Positions 8,860 to 17,551 of a DNA stretch of 57,912 bases are shown here, piece by piece. Position 1 is the first letter of the stretch. Every line of letters begins with the position of its first letter. A program made the translations under genes and the position numbers. Under the pieces are notes generated by a model, which saw nothing but the letters and a program-made list of their open reading frames with translations, did not search any database and was not told the origin of the DNA. The stretch covers positions 32,926 through 90,837 of the forward strand of contig PKXA01000083.1 in assembly GCA_003133325.1 (NCBI GenBank), written 5' to 3'. The DNA is from Acidimicrobiaceae bacterium. Lineage in GTDB: Bacteria > Actinomycetota > Acidimicrobiia > Acidimicrobiales > RAAP-2.

Positions 8860-9945
8860 TCAGACCTCCCGCCCGAGCTCGGCCAGCAGCTCGGCCCGCT
8901 GGGCCACCAGCACCGGAGTTGGCTCGACGAAGACGTGATCGAACAGCTCCGCGACCGACCCGTCCGGCGCGTCGAACACGGCGTCGCGTAGCGAGGTCCG
9001 CAGCGCAGCGGCCGTGGCGCGGGCCCGCTCTTCGAGACTGTCGTCCCAGAGCCCGGATCCAAGCAGATAGGCCCGGCACCGGTCGATGGGGTCGAGGGCC
9101 TCCCAGGCGTCAACCTCCTCGTCACTGCGATACCGGGTGGGGTCATCGGAGGTTGTGTGCGGGCCGAGCCGATACGTCACCGCCTCGATCAACGTCGGGC
9201 CCGCGCCGCGCCGTGCTCGCTCGGCGGCTTCGGCGACCACGAGGTAACAGGCGGCGACGTCGTTGCCGTCGACCCGGACACCAGGCATGCCGTAACCGAT
9301 TGCTTTGTGGGCCAGCGATGGAGCCCGGTACTGGTCCGTCAGTGGGGTCGAGATGGCCCATCCGTTGTTCTGCACGTAGAAGATGCACGGCGCCTGGTTG
9401 ACTGCCGCGAGGTTCAGCGCCTCGTGGACGTCACCCTCGCTCGTCGCTCCATCGCCGATGAACGCCACGGTCACCCCACCGTCGGCGAGCCACGTTGACG
9501 CCATCGCTGCACCCACCGCGTGCAAGGCATGGGTTCCGATCGCAATCGAGATCGGTCCGACACACCGCTCGATGAAGCCGACCCCACCGTGCCAGGTGCC
9601 CCGCCAGGCCAGGCCGATGCCGCCGGGGTCGATACCTCGAACCAGGAACGCGCCGAGCTCGCGGTATTGGGGGAAGAGCCAGTCGGTGTCGCGCAGCGCC
9701 GAGGCGCACCCTACCTGGGCTGCCTCCTGGCCTCGGCACGAGGGGAACAGGGCCAGTTGGCCCTGTCGCTGGAGGTTCACGAACTCCTCGTCGAGTTCGC
9801 GGGTCGCGACCATCGTCTCGTACATGGCCGGCAATCGATCGTGGAGCGCGGTCAGATCCAGACCCGCCGTCGGCGTCGTCGTCCCATCCGGCGCCAGCAG
9901 CTGCCGCGGCTCGAGGTTTATCCCCTGGATCAGCAGATCCGCCAT
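8860..9945 (-). CDS. Branched-chain 2-oxoacid dehydrogenase E1 alpha subunit
   Basis: This 361-residue thiamine-diphosphate-binding subunit has the TPP motif beginning GDGATSEGD and ending in QNNG. The SCRGQEAAQVG and LVRGIDPGG segments are typical of E1alpha. The ATG at 9945 follows a strong GGGGAGG Shine-Dalgarno. It is the first gene of the four-gene operon and faces an Lrp-family gene across a 64-base region. The substrates are probably the 2-oxoacids from leucine, isoleucine and valine, since leucine-pathway genes follow at 11066-16886. Pyruvate dehydrogenase activity is less likely with this E1alpha/E1beta form but is not excluded. Confidence 0.93.
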   Translation of the reverse strand: MADLLIQGINLEPRQLLAPDGTTTPTAGLDLTALHDRLPAMYETMVATRELDEEFVNLQRQGQLALFPSCRGQEAAQVGCASALRDTDWLFPQYRELGAFLVRGIDPGGIGLAWRGTWHGGVGFIERCVGPISIAIGTHALHAVGAAMASTWLADGGVTVAFIGDGATSEGDVHEALNLAAVNQAPCIFYVQNNGWAISTPLTDQYRAPSLAHKAIGYGMPGVRVDGNDVAACYLVVAEAAERARRGAGPTLIEAVTYRLGPHTTSDDPTRYRSDEEVDAWEALDPIDRCRAYLLGSGLWDDSLEERARATAAALRTSLRDAVFDAPDGSVAELFDHVFVEPTPVLVAQRAELLAELGREV

Positions 9946-9970
9946 CTTGCACCTCCCCTTCGCGTCCGGC

Positions 9971-10015
9971 CCTATGTGAATGCCATAATGCTGAACCAGA
10001 TATAGGCGCATGGCA
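9971..10015. promoter_or_regulatory. Divergent promoter/operator between bkd operon and lrp gene
   Basis: This AT-richer region holds two interleaved inverted repeats: CCTAT (9971-9975) with ATAGG (10002-10006), and TGCCAT (9981-9986) with ATGGCA (10010-10015). The second right arm covers the ATG at 10010. Lrp-type regulators bind arrays of imperfect palindromes between themselves and their target, so this is a plausible operator. No convincing -35/-10 pair can be fixed. Confidence 0.4.
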
Positions 10016-10522
10016 AGTAAGCCGCAGGATATTCTGAATAACATGGAAAAACAGAAGATCAGCACTTCAGACGTGGTCCTCCTGCGCCTTCTGCAGAAGA
10101 ACGCACGAATCACCAACAAGGAACTGGCGCGGGCCGCGGGCATTGCCGAGTCGACCTGCCTCGAACGGGTGCGATCCCTGCAACAGCGGGGCGTGATCCG
10201 CGGCTGGCACGCCAGGGTCGATCTGGCTGCGATCGGCAGGCCCATTCGGGCGTTCATCAGTGTCCGGCTGCAGCCCAAGACCACCACGTCCATACGAGCG
10301 TTCCAGGCCGAGGTCCTCGACGCCCCGGAGACCATCAGCCTCACCACCCTCACCGGCGCCGACGACTTCATCGTCGAGGTCGCCGTCTCCGACGTCGATC
10401 ACCTCCGGACCTTCGTGATCGAGCACATCGACAGCCGACCTAACGTCGCCGATACCCGCACGGCACTCGTCTACGAGCACCGCCGCAAGGCCGTCGTGGA
10501 GCCGATCGTTTCTGACCACTGA
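10010..10522 (+). CDS. Lrp/AsnC-family transcriptional regulator (BkdR-like)
   Basis: This 170-residue protein has an N-terminal winged helix-turn-helix (LLRLLQKNARITNKELARAAGIAESTCLERVRSL) and a C-terminal RAM/AsnC ligand domain (AFISVRLQPKT, LTGADDFIVEVAV). It is divergent from the branched-chain 2-oxoacid dehydrogenase operon, the arrangement of bkdR in other bacteria, so it probably activates that operon in response to a branched-chain amino acid. The start may be ATG 10010 or ATG 10043 (MEKQKIS); neither has a good ribosome site. The later start would leave the inverted repeat at 9981-10015 wholly non-coding. Confidence 0.88.
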   Translation: MASKPQDILNNMEKQKISTSDVVLLRLLQKNARITNKELARAAGIAESTCLERVRSLQQRGVIRGWHARVDLAAIGRPIRAFISVRLQPKTTTSIRAFQAEVLDAPETISLTTLTGADDFIVEVAVSDVDHLRTFVIEHIDSRPNVADTRTALVYEHRRKAVVEPIVSDH

Positions 10523-10559
10523 GGGGGTCGGAACGTGAGGCCTTACCCGTCTGGGTGCC

Positions 10560-11060
10560 TCACTCGGTCGACGTCGATGCCGGTGATGATGCACGAGCCG
10601 CGCGAGGTGATCGTGATCCAGTCGCCGTGGCGCCACACGCCCGGATAGTCGTCGAAGTATTCGGCGCGGTACAGCGACCCATCAGTGTCACCCACGAACC
10701 CGACCGGCATGGACGGCATCGGAGCCCCGGTCGAGTTCACGGAGCGAAGGAGCGACAGGTCGAACTCATGACCGGGGCGCAGCCCCGCTTAGCGGCAGGC
10801 GACGAGATACGGCGCGCCCACACCGGACCACGTGATACCGATCTCCGACACGACCTGCCATAACGTGGCGGATCCCTCGGCACTCCGGTCGCCGTCGAAG
10901 GTCACGACAGTGGCGCCCACGAGCAGGCCCTCGACGAGGGAGTTCCCCATCATCCACCTGTCGTGGTGAACCACAACAACGTGTCGTCCTCGCCCATGTC
11001 GACACGCAGGCCGATCACCGCCAGCGGATACCACAGCACCGTGGGCTGCAAGTCACGAGG
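10560..11060 (-). pseudogene. Acetoacetyl-CoA synthetase remnant
   Basis: Translation of the minus strand gives successive pieces of an acetoacetate-CoA ligase. First is VDMGEDDTLLWFTTT, then after a one-base frameshift near 10955 come WMMGNSLVEGLLVGATVVTFDG and GITWSGVGAPYLVACR. An in-frame TAA at 10789-10791 follows, and then AGLRPGHEFDLSLLRSVNSTGAP. The sequence then jumps to MPSMPVGFVGDTDGS, a loss of roughly 60 residues, and continues YFDDYPGVWRHGDWITITSRGS before homology ends at about 10570. The N-terminal half and the C-terminal domain are absent; intact enzymes have about 650 residues. It lies directly after the acyl-CoA dehydrogenase stop in the same direction, so it was probably the last gene of the leucine operon. 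Confidence 0.85.
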
Positions 11061-11065
11061 TGAGC

Positions 11066-12208
11066 TCACCCGACCGGCAGCCCGAGGCCGCGGGCCAGCA
11101 CCAGCCGCTGGATCTTGCTTGTACCTTCACCGATCTCGAGGATCTTGGCGTCGCGGTAGAAGCGCACGATCGGGGTCTCTTCGATGAAGCCGGCCCCACC
11201 GAACACCTGGGTGGCGACTCGTGTGGCGGTGACCGCGGTCTCGGTGGAGTACAGCTTGGCCATCGCTGCAGCCTGCCCGATCGGGCGACCCTGGTCCTTC
11301 AACCATGCCGCTTTGTAGGTCAGGTTGTGGGCGTTCTCGATCGCCACGGCTAGGTCGGAGAGTTGGAATGCCAGTCCTTGGAAACGACCGATCGGGCCTC
11401 CGAAGGCGTTCCGCTGTTTGGCGTAGTCGACCGCGTGTTCCAGGCATGCCCGCGCGCAGCCCAGCGCGAGCGCCGAGATGGCGATCCGGCCGTCGTCGAG
11501 GATCGAGAGGAAGTTGCGAAACCCCTGGCCGGGTTTGCCGAGCAGGTTGGCCTCGGGGACGCGACAGTCGTCGAGGAGGAGGCCGTGGGTATCACTGGCG
11601 TGCCAGCCGAGCTTGTAATAGGCGGGTTCGACGACGAGTCCCGGCGTGCCGGCCGGCACGACGAATGCGGAGATGCCGTCGTCGGTGCGAGCGGTGACCG
11701 TGATGATCGACGTGATGTCCGTTCCGCAGTTGGTGATGAACGCCTTGCTCCCGTCGATGACCCACTCGTCACCCGCGAGGCGAGCCCGGGTCCGGGTGGC
11801 GCCGGCGTCGCTGCCACCGTCGGGCTCGGTCAGCCCGAATGCGCCGAGCGATCGGCCGGCGACGAGGTCGGGCAACCAGCGGTCCTGTTGCTCCTCGTTG
11901 CCGAACTGGTGGATCGGGTTGGCACCGAGGCCGACCCCGGCCGACAGTGTGATCCCCATCGACTGGTCGACACGGCCGATCTCCTCGATCGCCACGCACA
12001 GCGACGCGAAGTCGCCCCCACTCCCACCCCACCGTTCGGGGAAGACGAGCCCGAACAGCCCGAGGTCGCCCATCGCTCGAGCGACGTCGACCGGGAAGTG
12101 GTGATCGCGGTCCCACTGGGCGGCGTGCGGTGCGATCTCGGACTGGGCGAAGTCGCGCACGACTTTGCGGAACATCTCGTGCTCGTCGCTCAGTTCCCAA
12201 CTGCTCAT
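11066..12208 (-). CDS. Acyl-CoA dehydrogenase of the leucine operon (isovaleryl-CoA dehydrogenase by context)
   Basis: This 380-residue FAD-dependent acyl-CoA dehydrogenase has the family signatures GAFGLTEPDGGSDA, QVFGGAGFIEETPIVRFYRDAKI and EGTSKIQRLV. It starts with an ATGA overlap with the carboxylase alpha gene, which indicates it serves the leucine pathway as isovaleryl-CoA dehydrogenase. However, the glutamate of the EGT motif, the general base of short- and medium-chain enzymes, is present, whereas classical isovaleryl-CoA dehydrogenases have AGT there and place the base elsewhere. It may therefore be a broader short/branched-chain dehydrogenase. Electrons would pass to ETF, not encoded here. 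Confidence 0.88.
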   Translation of the reverse strand: MSSWELSDEHEMFRKVVRDFAQSEIAPHAAQWDRDHHFPVDVARAMGDLGLFGLVFPERWGGSGGDFASLCVAIEEIGRVDQSMGITLSAGVGLGANPIHQFGNEEQQDRWLPDLVAGRSLGAFGLTEPDGGSDAGATRTRARLAGDEWVIDGSKAFITNCGTDITSIITVTARTDDGISAFVVPAGTPGLVVEPAYYKLGWHASDTHGLLLDDCRVPEANLLGKPGQGFRNFLSILDDGRIAISALALGCARACLEHAVDYAKQRNAFGGPIGRFQGLAFQLSDLAVAIENAHNLTYKAAWLKDQGRPIGQAAAMAKLYSTETAVTATRVATQVFGGAGFIEETPIVRFYRDAKILEIGEGTSKIQRLVLARGLGLPVG

Positions 12209-14238
12209 GGCTGCTCCTCGGATTCGTCTTGGTTGGTGTGCTCTCGCTCGTGCGGTACGTCGACAGAGGAGACTGTGATTACCGGGTCGTCGAGGCCGAC
12301 TGGCTGCCCTTGGCGGGCGAGTACGGCAGTGACCTTTCCATCGGCCGACGCGATCAGCGTGTGTTCCATCTTCATCGCCTCGATGATCGCTACCGTCTGC
12401 CCGGCAGCGACCACGTCGCCCTCGGCCACCAGCACCGCGGTGGCGATGCCGGGCATGGGGCTGCGGATCGTGCCGTGATCCGCAGCATCGGTGTCGGGGC
12501 GGAGGTGATCGGCGCTTGGATTGTGGTCACGGATCGGCCAGGCTGATCCAGCGATGCCGACCCAGGTGACCCCATTGTCACGGTGCACGGCCATCGGTGT
12601 GGTGACGCCTTCGAGCGTTACCCGGACCACCCCTTCGGCTCCGGCGACCACCGACGCCGTGCGAGGTTCCGCATCGTCGATCATGGCGTCTAGCGCCGAA
12701 CCACCGTGGAAGCGGAACGCCACGGAAACCGTGCCGCGGTTCGGTACGTCGAGGCGTTGGCGTACCCAGGATGGTCCGCCATGGCGCCATCCGACCGCCG
12801 CCTGCCAGGGATCATCTGCACCTCTGGCGTCGAGCAGGGGCAGCACAGCGGCGGCAACGGCTGCGGCATCGGGTACCTCGGCGGCCCCGAGGGCATCGCC
12901 GCGCCGTTCGACGAGCCCGGTGTCGAGGCGGCCGGCGATCACCTCTGCGTCGGCGAGCAGCCGCCGCAGGAATCCGACATTGGTGGTGACGCCGAGGAGA
13001 ACCATCGACGAAAGTGCAGCGTCGAGCCTCCGCAGTGCCTCGTTGCGGTCCGCGCCGTGGGCGATCACCTTGGCGAGCATCGGATCGTAGTCGGCACCGA
13101 CGACCGTACCGACGTCGACACCCGAATCAACCCGCACTCCTACGCCGGAAGGTTCGACCAGCCGGCGCAAGGTCCCGCCGGTCGGGAGGAAGCCGCGAGC
13201 CGGGTCTTCGGCGTAGACCCGTGCCTCAATGGCGTGACCCACCGACGAGAGGTCTGCCTGTGTGAATGGCAGTGGCTCGCCAGCGGCGATGCGTAGCTGC
13301 AGCTCGACGAGATCGATGCCGAAGATCAGTTCGGTGACCGGGTGCTCAACCTGTAAGCGGGTGTTCATCTCCATGAAGAAGAACTCACCGGGTCGGTCGT
13401 CCGACATGATGAACTCCACCGTCCCGGCGCCGGTGTACCCGCAGGCCCGGGCAGCATTGATCGCCTGTGTGCCCATCGCTGCTCGAATCTCGGGAGTGAC
13501 GAACGGCGATGGTGCCTCCTCCACGATCTTCTGGTGACGGCGCTGGAGGCTGCACTCTCGTTCGCCGAGGTGGACCACGTTGCCGTGCGTGTCGGCCACC
13601 ACCTGAATCTCGATGTGCCGCGGGTTGATGACGTAGCGTTCGACCAGGATCGTGTCATCGCCGAACGCGTTGCGAGCCTCGCGCCGTGCGGAGTCGATCT
13701 GCGGGCGCAGCTCGGCTTCGTTGCGCACCAGCCTCATGCCTTTGCCACCACCACCCGCCGACGGCTTGAGCAACACCGGTAGTCCCACCTCGAGCGCCGC
13801 CACCACCAATGCCTCATCGTCCAGACCGGCTTCGTCGCTCCCTGGCACCACGCGCACACCGGCGGCAGCCACCGAGCGCTTGGCGGCGATCTTGTCGCCC
13901 ATCGCCCTGATCGCTGCCACCGGCGGCCCCACGAACACGATTCCATGGGCCTCGCAGGCGCTGGCGAGTGCCGGGTTCTCCGACAAGAAACCGTACCCGG
14001 GGTGGATCGCGTCGGCCCCTGAGGAGAGCGCGGCCGCCACGACCCGGTCGACGTCCAGGTAGCTCTCGGTCGGGGCGGCAGGGCCGAGCCACATGGCGAC
14101 GTCGGCGTCGCGCACGTGTCGGGCGGCGACGTCGGCGTCGCTGTACACAGCCACCGAGCCGATGCCGAGCTCGCGCAGTGTGCGGATCACCCGCACGGCG
14201 ATCTCTCCGCGGTTGGCCACGAGGACCCTCGAGAACAT
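12205..14238 (-). CDS. Methylcrotonyl-CoA carboxylase alpha (biotin) subunit
   Basis: This roughly 677-residue subunit has a biotin carboxylase N-domain (VLVANRGEIAVRVIRT), an ATP-grasp domain (KPSAGGGGKGMRLV; EMNTRLQVEHPVTE), a biotin carboxylase C-domain and a C-terminal biotinyl domain. The biotin-lysine lies in EAMKMEHT near residue 623, followed by an acidic tail. It carboxylates the biotin used by the beta subunit. The length and operon match 3-methylcrotonyl-CoA carboxylase better than acetyl/propionyl-CoA carboxylase. The ATG at 14238 is taken by homology; a GTG four codons upstream (14250) has slightly better ribosome-site spacing. It overlaps the next gene by ATGA. Confidence 0.92.
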   Translation of the reverse strand: MFSRVLVANRGEIAVRVIRTLRELGIGSVAVYSDADVAARHVRDADVAMWLGPAAPTESYLDVDRVVAAALSSGADAIHPGYGFLSENPALASACEAHGIVFVGPPVAAIRAMGDKIAAKRSVAAAGVRVVPGSDEAGLDDEALVVAALEVGLPVLLKPSAGGGGKGMRLVRNEAELRPQIDSARREARNAFGDDTILVERYVINPRHIEIQVVADTHGNVVHLGERECSLQRRHQKIVEEAPSPFVTPEIRAAMGTQAINAARACGYTGAGTVEFIMSDDRPGEFFFMEMNTRLQVEHPVTELIFGIDLVELQLRIAAGEPLPFTQADLSSVGHAIEARVYAEDPARGFLPTGGTLRRLVEPSGVGVRVDSGVDVGTVVGADYDPMLAKVIAHGADRNEALRRLDAALSSMVLLGVTTNVGFLRRLLADAEVIAGRLDTGLVERRGDALGAAEVPDAAAVAAAVLPLLDARGADDPWQAAVGWRHGGPSWVRQRLDVPNRGTVSVAFRFHGGSALDAMIDDAEPRTASVVAGAEGVVRVTLEGVTTPMAVHRDNGVTWVGIAGSAWPIRDHNPSADHLRPDTDAADHGTIRSPMPGIATAVLVAEGDVVAAGQTVAIIEAMKMEHTLIASADGKVTAVLARQGQPVGLDDPVITVSSVDVPHEREHTNQDESEEQP

Positions 14239-14264
14239 TGGTCGCGACACGTCCGGCACCCCGA

Positions 14265-15890
14265 TCACATCCGGAATACGCCGTAGGCAACAGGATCGAG
14301 CGGGACACCCCCGACGATGCCCAGCGCGAGCCCGAGCACGGTGCGGGTGTCTCCAGGCTCGATGATGCCGTCGTCCCACAGGCGTGCGGTGGCGTAATAA
14401 GGATTGCCCTGCACCTCGTACTGGTCGCGGATCGGCGCCTTGAACGCTTCCTCCTCCTCGGCCGGCCACGAGCCGCCGTTCGCCTCGATCTGATCCCGTC
14501 GTACGGTCGCCAGCACGCTCGCTGCCTGCTCGCCGCCCATCACCGAAATCCGGGCACTCGGCCACGTCCACAGAAAACGCGGCGAGTAGGCCCGACCACA
14601 CATCGAGTAATTGCCGGCTCCGAACGACCCGCCGATCACCACGGTGAGTTTGGGCACTCGGGCGCAAGCCACGGCGGTCACCATTTTGGCGCCGTGTTTG
14701 GCGATGCCGCCCGCCTCATAGTCGCGCCCCACCATGAACCCGGTGATGTTCTGCAGGAAGAGCAGTGGGATCTGGCGCTGGTCGCACAGTTCGATGAAGT
14801 GCGCACCCTTCAGCGCCGACTCGGAGAACAGCACGCCGTTGTTGGCCACGATGCCCACCGGGTGCCCCCAGATGCGGCTGAACCCGGTGACCAATGTCGA
14901 ACCGTAGTCATGCTTGAACTCCGAGAACCGGCTGCCGTCGACGATGCGAGCGATCACCTCGCGCACGTCATATGGTGTCCGGCTGTCGGCCGGTACGATC
15001 CCGTGGAGTTCAACGGGATCGACAACCGGATCGACCGGTGTCGCCACCACCTGCGGCACAGTAGGCGGCAGCGTGGCCACGATGTCGCGCAGGATCCGCA
15101 ATGCGTGAGCGTCGTCGTCGGCGAGGTGGTCGACCACCCCGGAGATGTGTGCATGCACGTACCCCCCGCCCAGGTCCTCCGCGGACACGACCTCACCGGT
15201 GGCCGCCTTCACGAGCGGGGGACCACCGAGGAAGATCGTGCCCTGCTCGCGCACGATCACCGCCTCATCGCTCATCGCCGGCACATATGCTCCGCCCGCC
15301 GTGCATGATCCGAGTACTGCGGCGATTTGGGGGATGCGCAGCGACGACATCCGCGCCTGGTTGTAGAAGATCCGCCCGAAGTGCTCACGATCGGGAAACA
15401 CTTCGTCCTGCGCCGGCAGGAACGCGCCACCGGAATCGACGAGGTACACGCACGGCAGTCGGTTCTCCAGTGCCACCTCCTGGGCGCGCAAGTGCTTCTT
15501 CACGGTGATGGGGTAGTAGGTGCCACCCTTCACCGTGGCATCGTTCGCGACGATTACGCACAAGCGCCCCGACACCCGGCCGACGCCCGTGACGATCCCC
15601 GCGGCCGGTGCGTCACCGCCGTACATGCCATTCGCTGCGAGCGGCGACAACTCGAGGAACGGCGAACCCGGATCGAGCATCATCTCCACCCGATCCCGCG
15701 GCAGCAGCTTGCCACGGGAGATGTGGCGATCACGCGCCGGAGCCGGTCCGCCGAGAGCCGCGGTCGCCCGCGCCTTGCGCAACGCAGCGACGAGGCCATC
15801 CATCAACACGGCGTTGCGCCGGAACGCCTCCGACCTGGGATCACACGTGGTGCTCAGCATCGGCCAGCTCACCTCGGTCCCGTCAAGCAT
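14265..15890 (-). CDS. Methylcrotonyl-CoA carboxylase beta (carboxyltransferase) subunit
   Basis: This 541-residue carboxyltransferase has two crotonase-like domains. It carries the oxyanion-loop segments [17 protein letters not shown] and [20 protein letters not shown], characteristic of the methylcrotonyl-CoA enzyme. It transfers the carboxyl group from biotin to 3-methylcrotonyl-CoA, giving 3-methylglutaconyl-CoA in leucine breakdown. The start at 15890 follows an AAGGTG site. It is the first gene of the minus-strand leucine operon and is divergent from HMG-CoA lyase with a 72-base gap. No methylglutaconyl-CoA hydratase gene is in the cluster; the crotonase at 25451 is a candidate. Confidence 0.93.
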   Translation of the reverse strand: MLDGTEVSWPMLSTTCDPRSEAFRRNAVLMDGLVAALRKARATAALGGPAPARDRHISRGKLLPRDRVEMMLDPGSPFLELSPLAANGMYGGDAPAAGIVTGVGRVSGRLCVIVANDATVKGGTYYPITVKKHLRAQEVALENRLPCVYLVDSGGAFLPAQDEVFPDREHFGRIFYNQARMSSLRIPQIAAVLGSCTAGGAYVPAMSDEAVIVREQGTIFLGGPPLVKAATGEVVSAEDLGGGYVHAHISGVVDHLADDDAHALRILRDIVATLPPTVPQVVATPVDPVVDPVELHGIVPADSRTPYDVREVIARIVDGSRFSEFKHDYGSTLVTGFSRIWGHPVGIVANNGVLFSESALKGAHFIELCDQRQIPLLFLQNITGFMVGRDYEAGGIAKHGAKMVTAVACARVPKLTVVIGGSFGAGNYSMCGRAYSPRFLWTWPSARISVMGGEQAASVLATVRRDQIEANGGSWPAEEEEAFKAPIRDQYEVQGNPYYATARLWDDGIIEPGDTRTVLGLALGIVGGVPLDPVAYGVFRM

Positions 15891-15962
15891 GACTGCACCT
15901 TAACCCTGACTAAGGTGTGGACGGCAACCGGGCGACACGACCAGGTGCGACGAGGGAGCACG

Positions 15963-16886
15963 ATGACCGACCACACAGCGACGGTGACCATTCGTGACGT
16001 GACCCCACGCGACGGGCTGCAGGCCGGCAATCCCGTGTCCAGCATCGCCCGTGCCGAACTGGCGATCACGCTCGCCGACGCCGGACTCGCTCACGTCGAG
16101 GCGGCCTCATTCGTGTCAGCCCGTGCGGTCCCTTCGATGGCCGGCGCCGACGAAGTCTTCGGACTGCTCCCTGACTGTGGCACGGCGTGGTGGGCCCTCG
16201 TCCCCAACGCCCGGGGGGCCGAGGCCGCACTGGCTGCCGGCGCCCGGTGCATCACCGTCACCATTTCGGCGTCGGCGGCCTACAGCGAGAAGAACGTCGG
16301 ACGGAGCACGGCCGACGCCATCGCCGGCCTTGCCGATATCGCTGCCATCGCCCACCCTGCCGGGGCCGCCCTCGACGTCGTGGTGTCGTGTGCATTCGGT
16401 TCCCCGTTCGACGATGTGAGCAGCCCGGCGCCAGTGATCGACGTTGTCGATGCCGCTCTTCGGGCGATGCCAGGCGCCCGCATCACACTCGCCGACACAA
16501 CCGGCACCGCGACCCCCCGTCGGATCGCCTCAGTGGTCGGCGAACTCGTCGGCGAGGCGCGCGCCGATCTCGGACTTCACCTGCACGACACCCGGGGCAC
16601 CGCACTTGCCAATGCACTCTGGGCGTTGGAGAACGGCATCCGACGCTTCGACACGGCCACCGGTGGCCTCGGAGGATCGCCGTTCGCCCCGGGAGCCGGC
16701 GGCAATCTCGCCACCGAGGACCTCGTCCTCGTGCTCGACGACCTCGGCGTCTCCACCGGCATCGACCTCGATGCCGTCCTTCGGGTAGCCAGCATGCTGC
16801 CGTCGTTGGTCGGGCATTCCGTCCCGGGCCGAACGGCGGCGGCAGGCCCGCTTCCCTTGTTCCACAGTTCGCGGACCCCGCCATGA
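15963..16886 (+). CDS. mvaB: Hydroxymethylglutaryl-CoA lyase
   Basis: This 307-residue TIM-barrel lyase splits HMG-CoA into acetoacetate and acetyl-CoA, the last step of leucine catabolism. The metal-site landmarks RDVTPRDGLQ and LHLHDTRGTALAN are present, as is the C-terminal GNLATEDLVLVLDDLG. In the signature loop, GGLGGSPFAPGAGGN, residue 239 is serine where the animal and Bacillus enzymes have the catalytic cysteine. Either this is a natural serine variant or activity is reduced. The ATG at 15963 is close to a GAGGGAGCACG leader. It overlaps the TetR gene by ATGA. Confidence 0.88.
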   Translation: MTDHTATVTIRDVTPRDGLQAGNPVSSIARAELAITLADAGLAHVEAASFVSARAVPSMAGADEVFGLLPDCGTAWWALVPNARGAEAALAAGARCITVTISASAAYSEKNVGRSTADAIAGLADIAAIAHPAGAALDVVVSCAFGSPFDDVSSPAPVIDVVDAALRAMPGARITLADTTGTATPRRIASVVGELVGEARADLGLHLHDTRGTALANALWALENGIRRFDTATGGLGGSPFAPGAGGNLATEDLVLVLDDLGVSTGIDLDAVLRVASMLPSLVGHSVPGRTAAAGPLPLFHSSRTPP

Positions 16887-17488
16887 AACCCACACGTACA
16901 CGCCGCCTCGAGATGCTCGCGATCGCCGCCGACCTCTTCGCCGCCTACGGGTTCCATAACGTGACGGTCGACGACATCGGCGGTGCGGCCGGTGTATCGG
17001 GGCCTGCGCTCTACCACCACTTCATCAGCAAGGAGGCACTGCTCGGTGAGATGTTGGTCTCTATCAGCCAGCACCTCCTCGACGGCGGGACGCTGCTGGC
17101 CGACGGCCAGCCCGTCGACCTGCTCGAACGCCTGATTCTGTTCCACTGTGAGTTCGCCGTCGACAACAAATCACTGATCGCGGTCCACTTCCGTGATCTG
17201 ATCCAAGCCACTGGCAGCGACCAACGCCGCGTCCGTCGGCTGCAAGCGAGTTACGCGGCGCTGTGGGTCGACGCTGTCCTCGCCCGGGGCCATGGCGTCG
17301 ACCCGCGTAGCGCCCGTGCCGCCGTACACGCCGGGTTCGGGTTGATCAACTCCACGCCGTTCAGCAGTACCCTGCCGCGCGCTCGGATGATCGACCTGCT
17401 GTCGGTGATGGCCGCAGGTGCACTCGGCTCTGCCGCGAACATTCAACTTGCCATCCCGTTGGGCGAGCGATCCACCACCCGAGTCTGA
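16883..17488 (+). CDS. TetR-family regulator of the leucine/isovalerate genes
   Basis: This 201-residue protein has an N-terminal helix-turn-helix (FAAYGFHNVTVDDIGGAAGVSGPALYHHFISKEALL, residues 19-54) and a ligand-binding helical domain with a TetR_C-like LINSTPFSSTLP segment. It is translationally coupled to HMG-CoA lyase (ATGA), which supports a role as local repressor responding to a CoA-thioester intermediate. It is one of two TetR genes in the window that could bind the paired operators at 18673 and 18802; no sequence evidence decides which. Confidence 0.88.
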   Translation: MKPTRTRRLEMLAIAADLFAAYGFHNVTVDDIGGAAGVSGPALYHHFISKEALLGEMLVSISQHLLDGGTLLADGQPVDLLERLILFHCEFAVDNKSLIAVHFRDLIQATGSDQRRVRRLQASYAALWVDAVLARGHGVDPRSARAAVHAGFGLINSTPFSSTLPRARMIDLLSVMAAGALGSAANIQLAIPLGERSTTRV

Positions 17489-17551
17489 CGGCCCTCCCAG
17501 CGGCTCAGGAGACCCGAGCCGTGCACCACCGACTGTGGAGCAGTTCGATCG

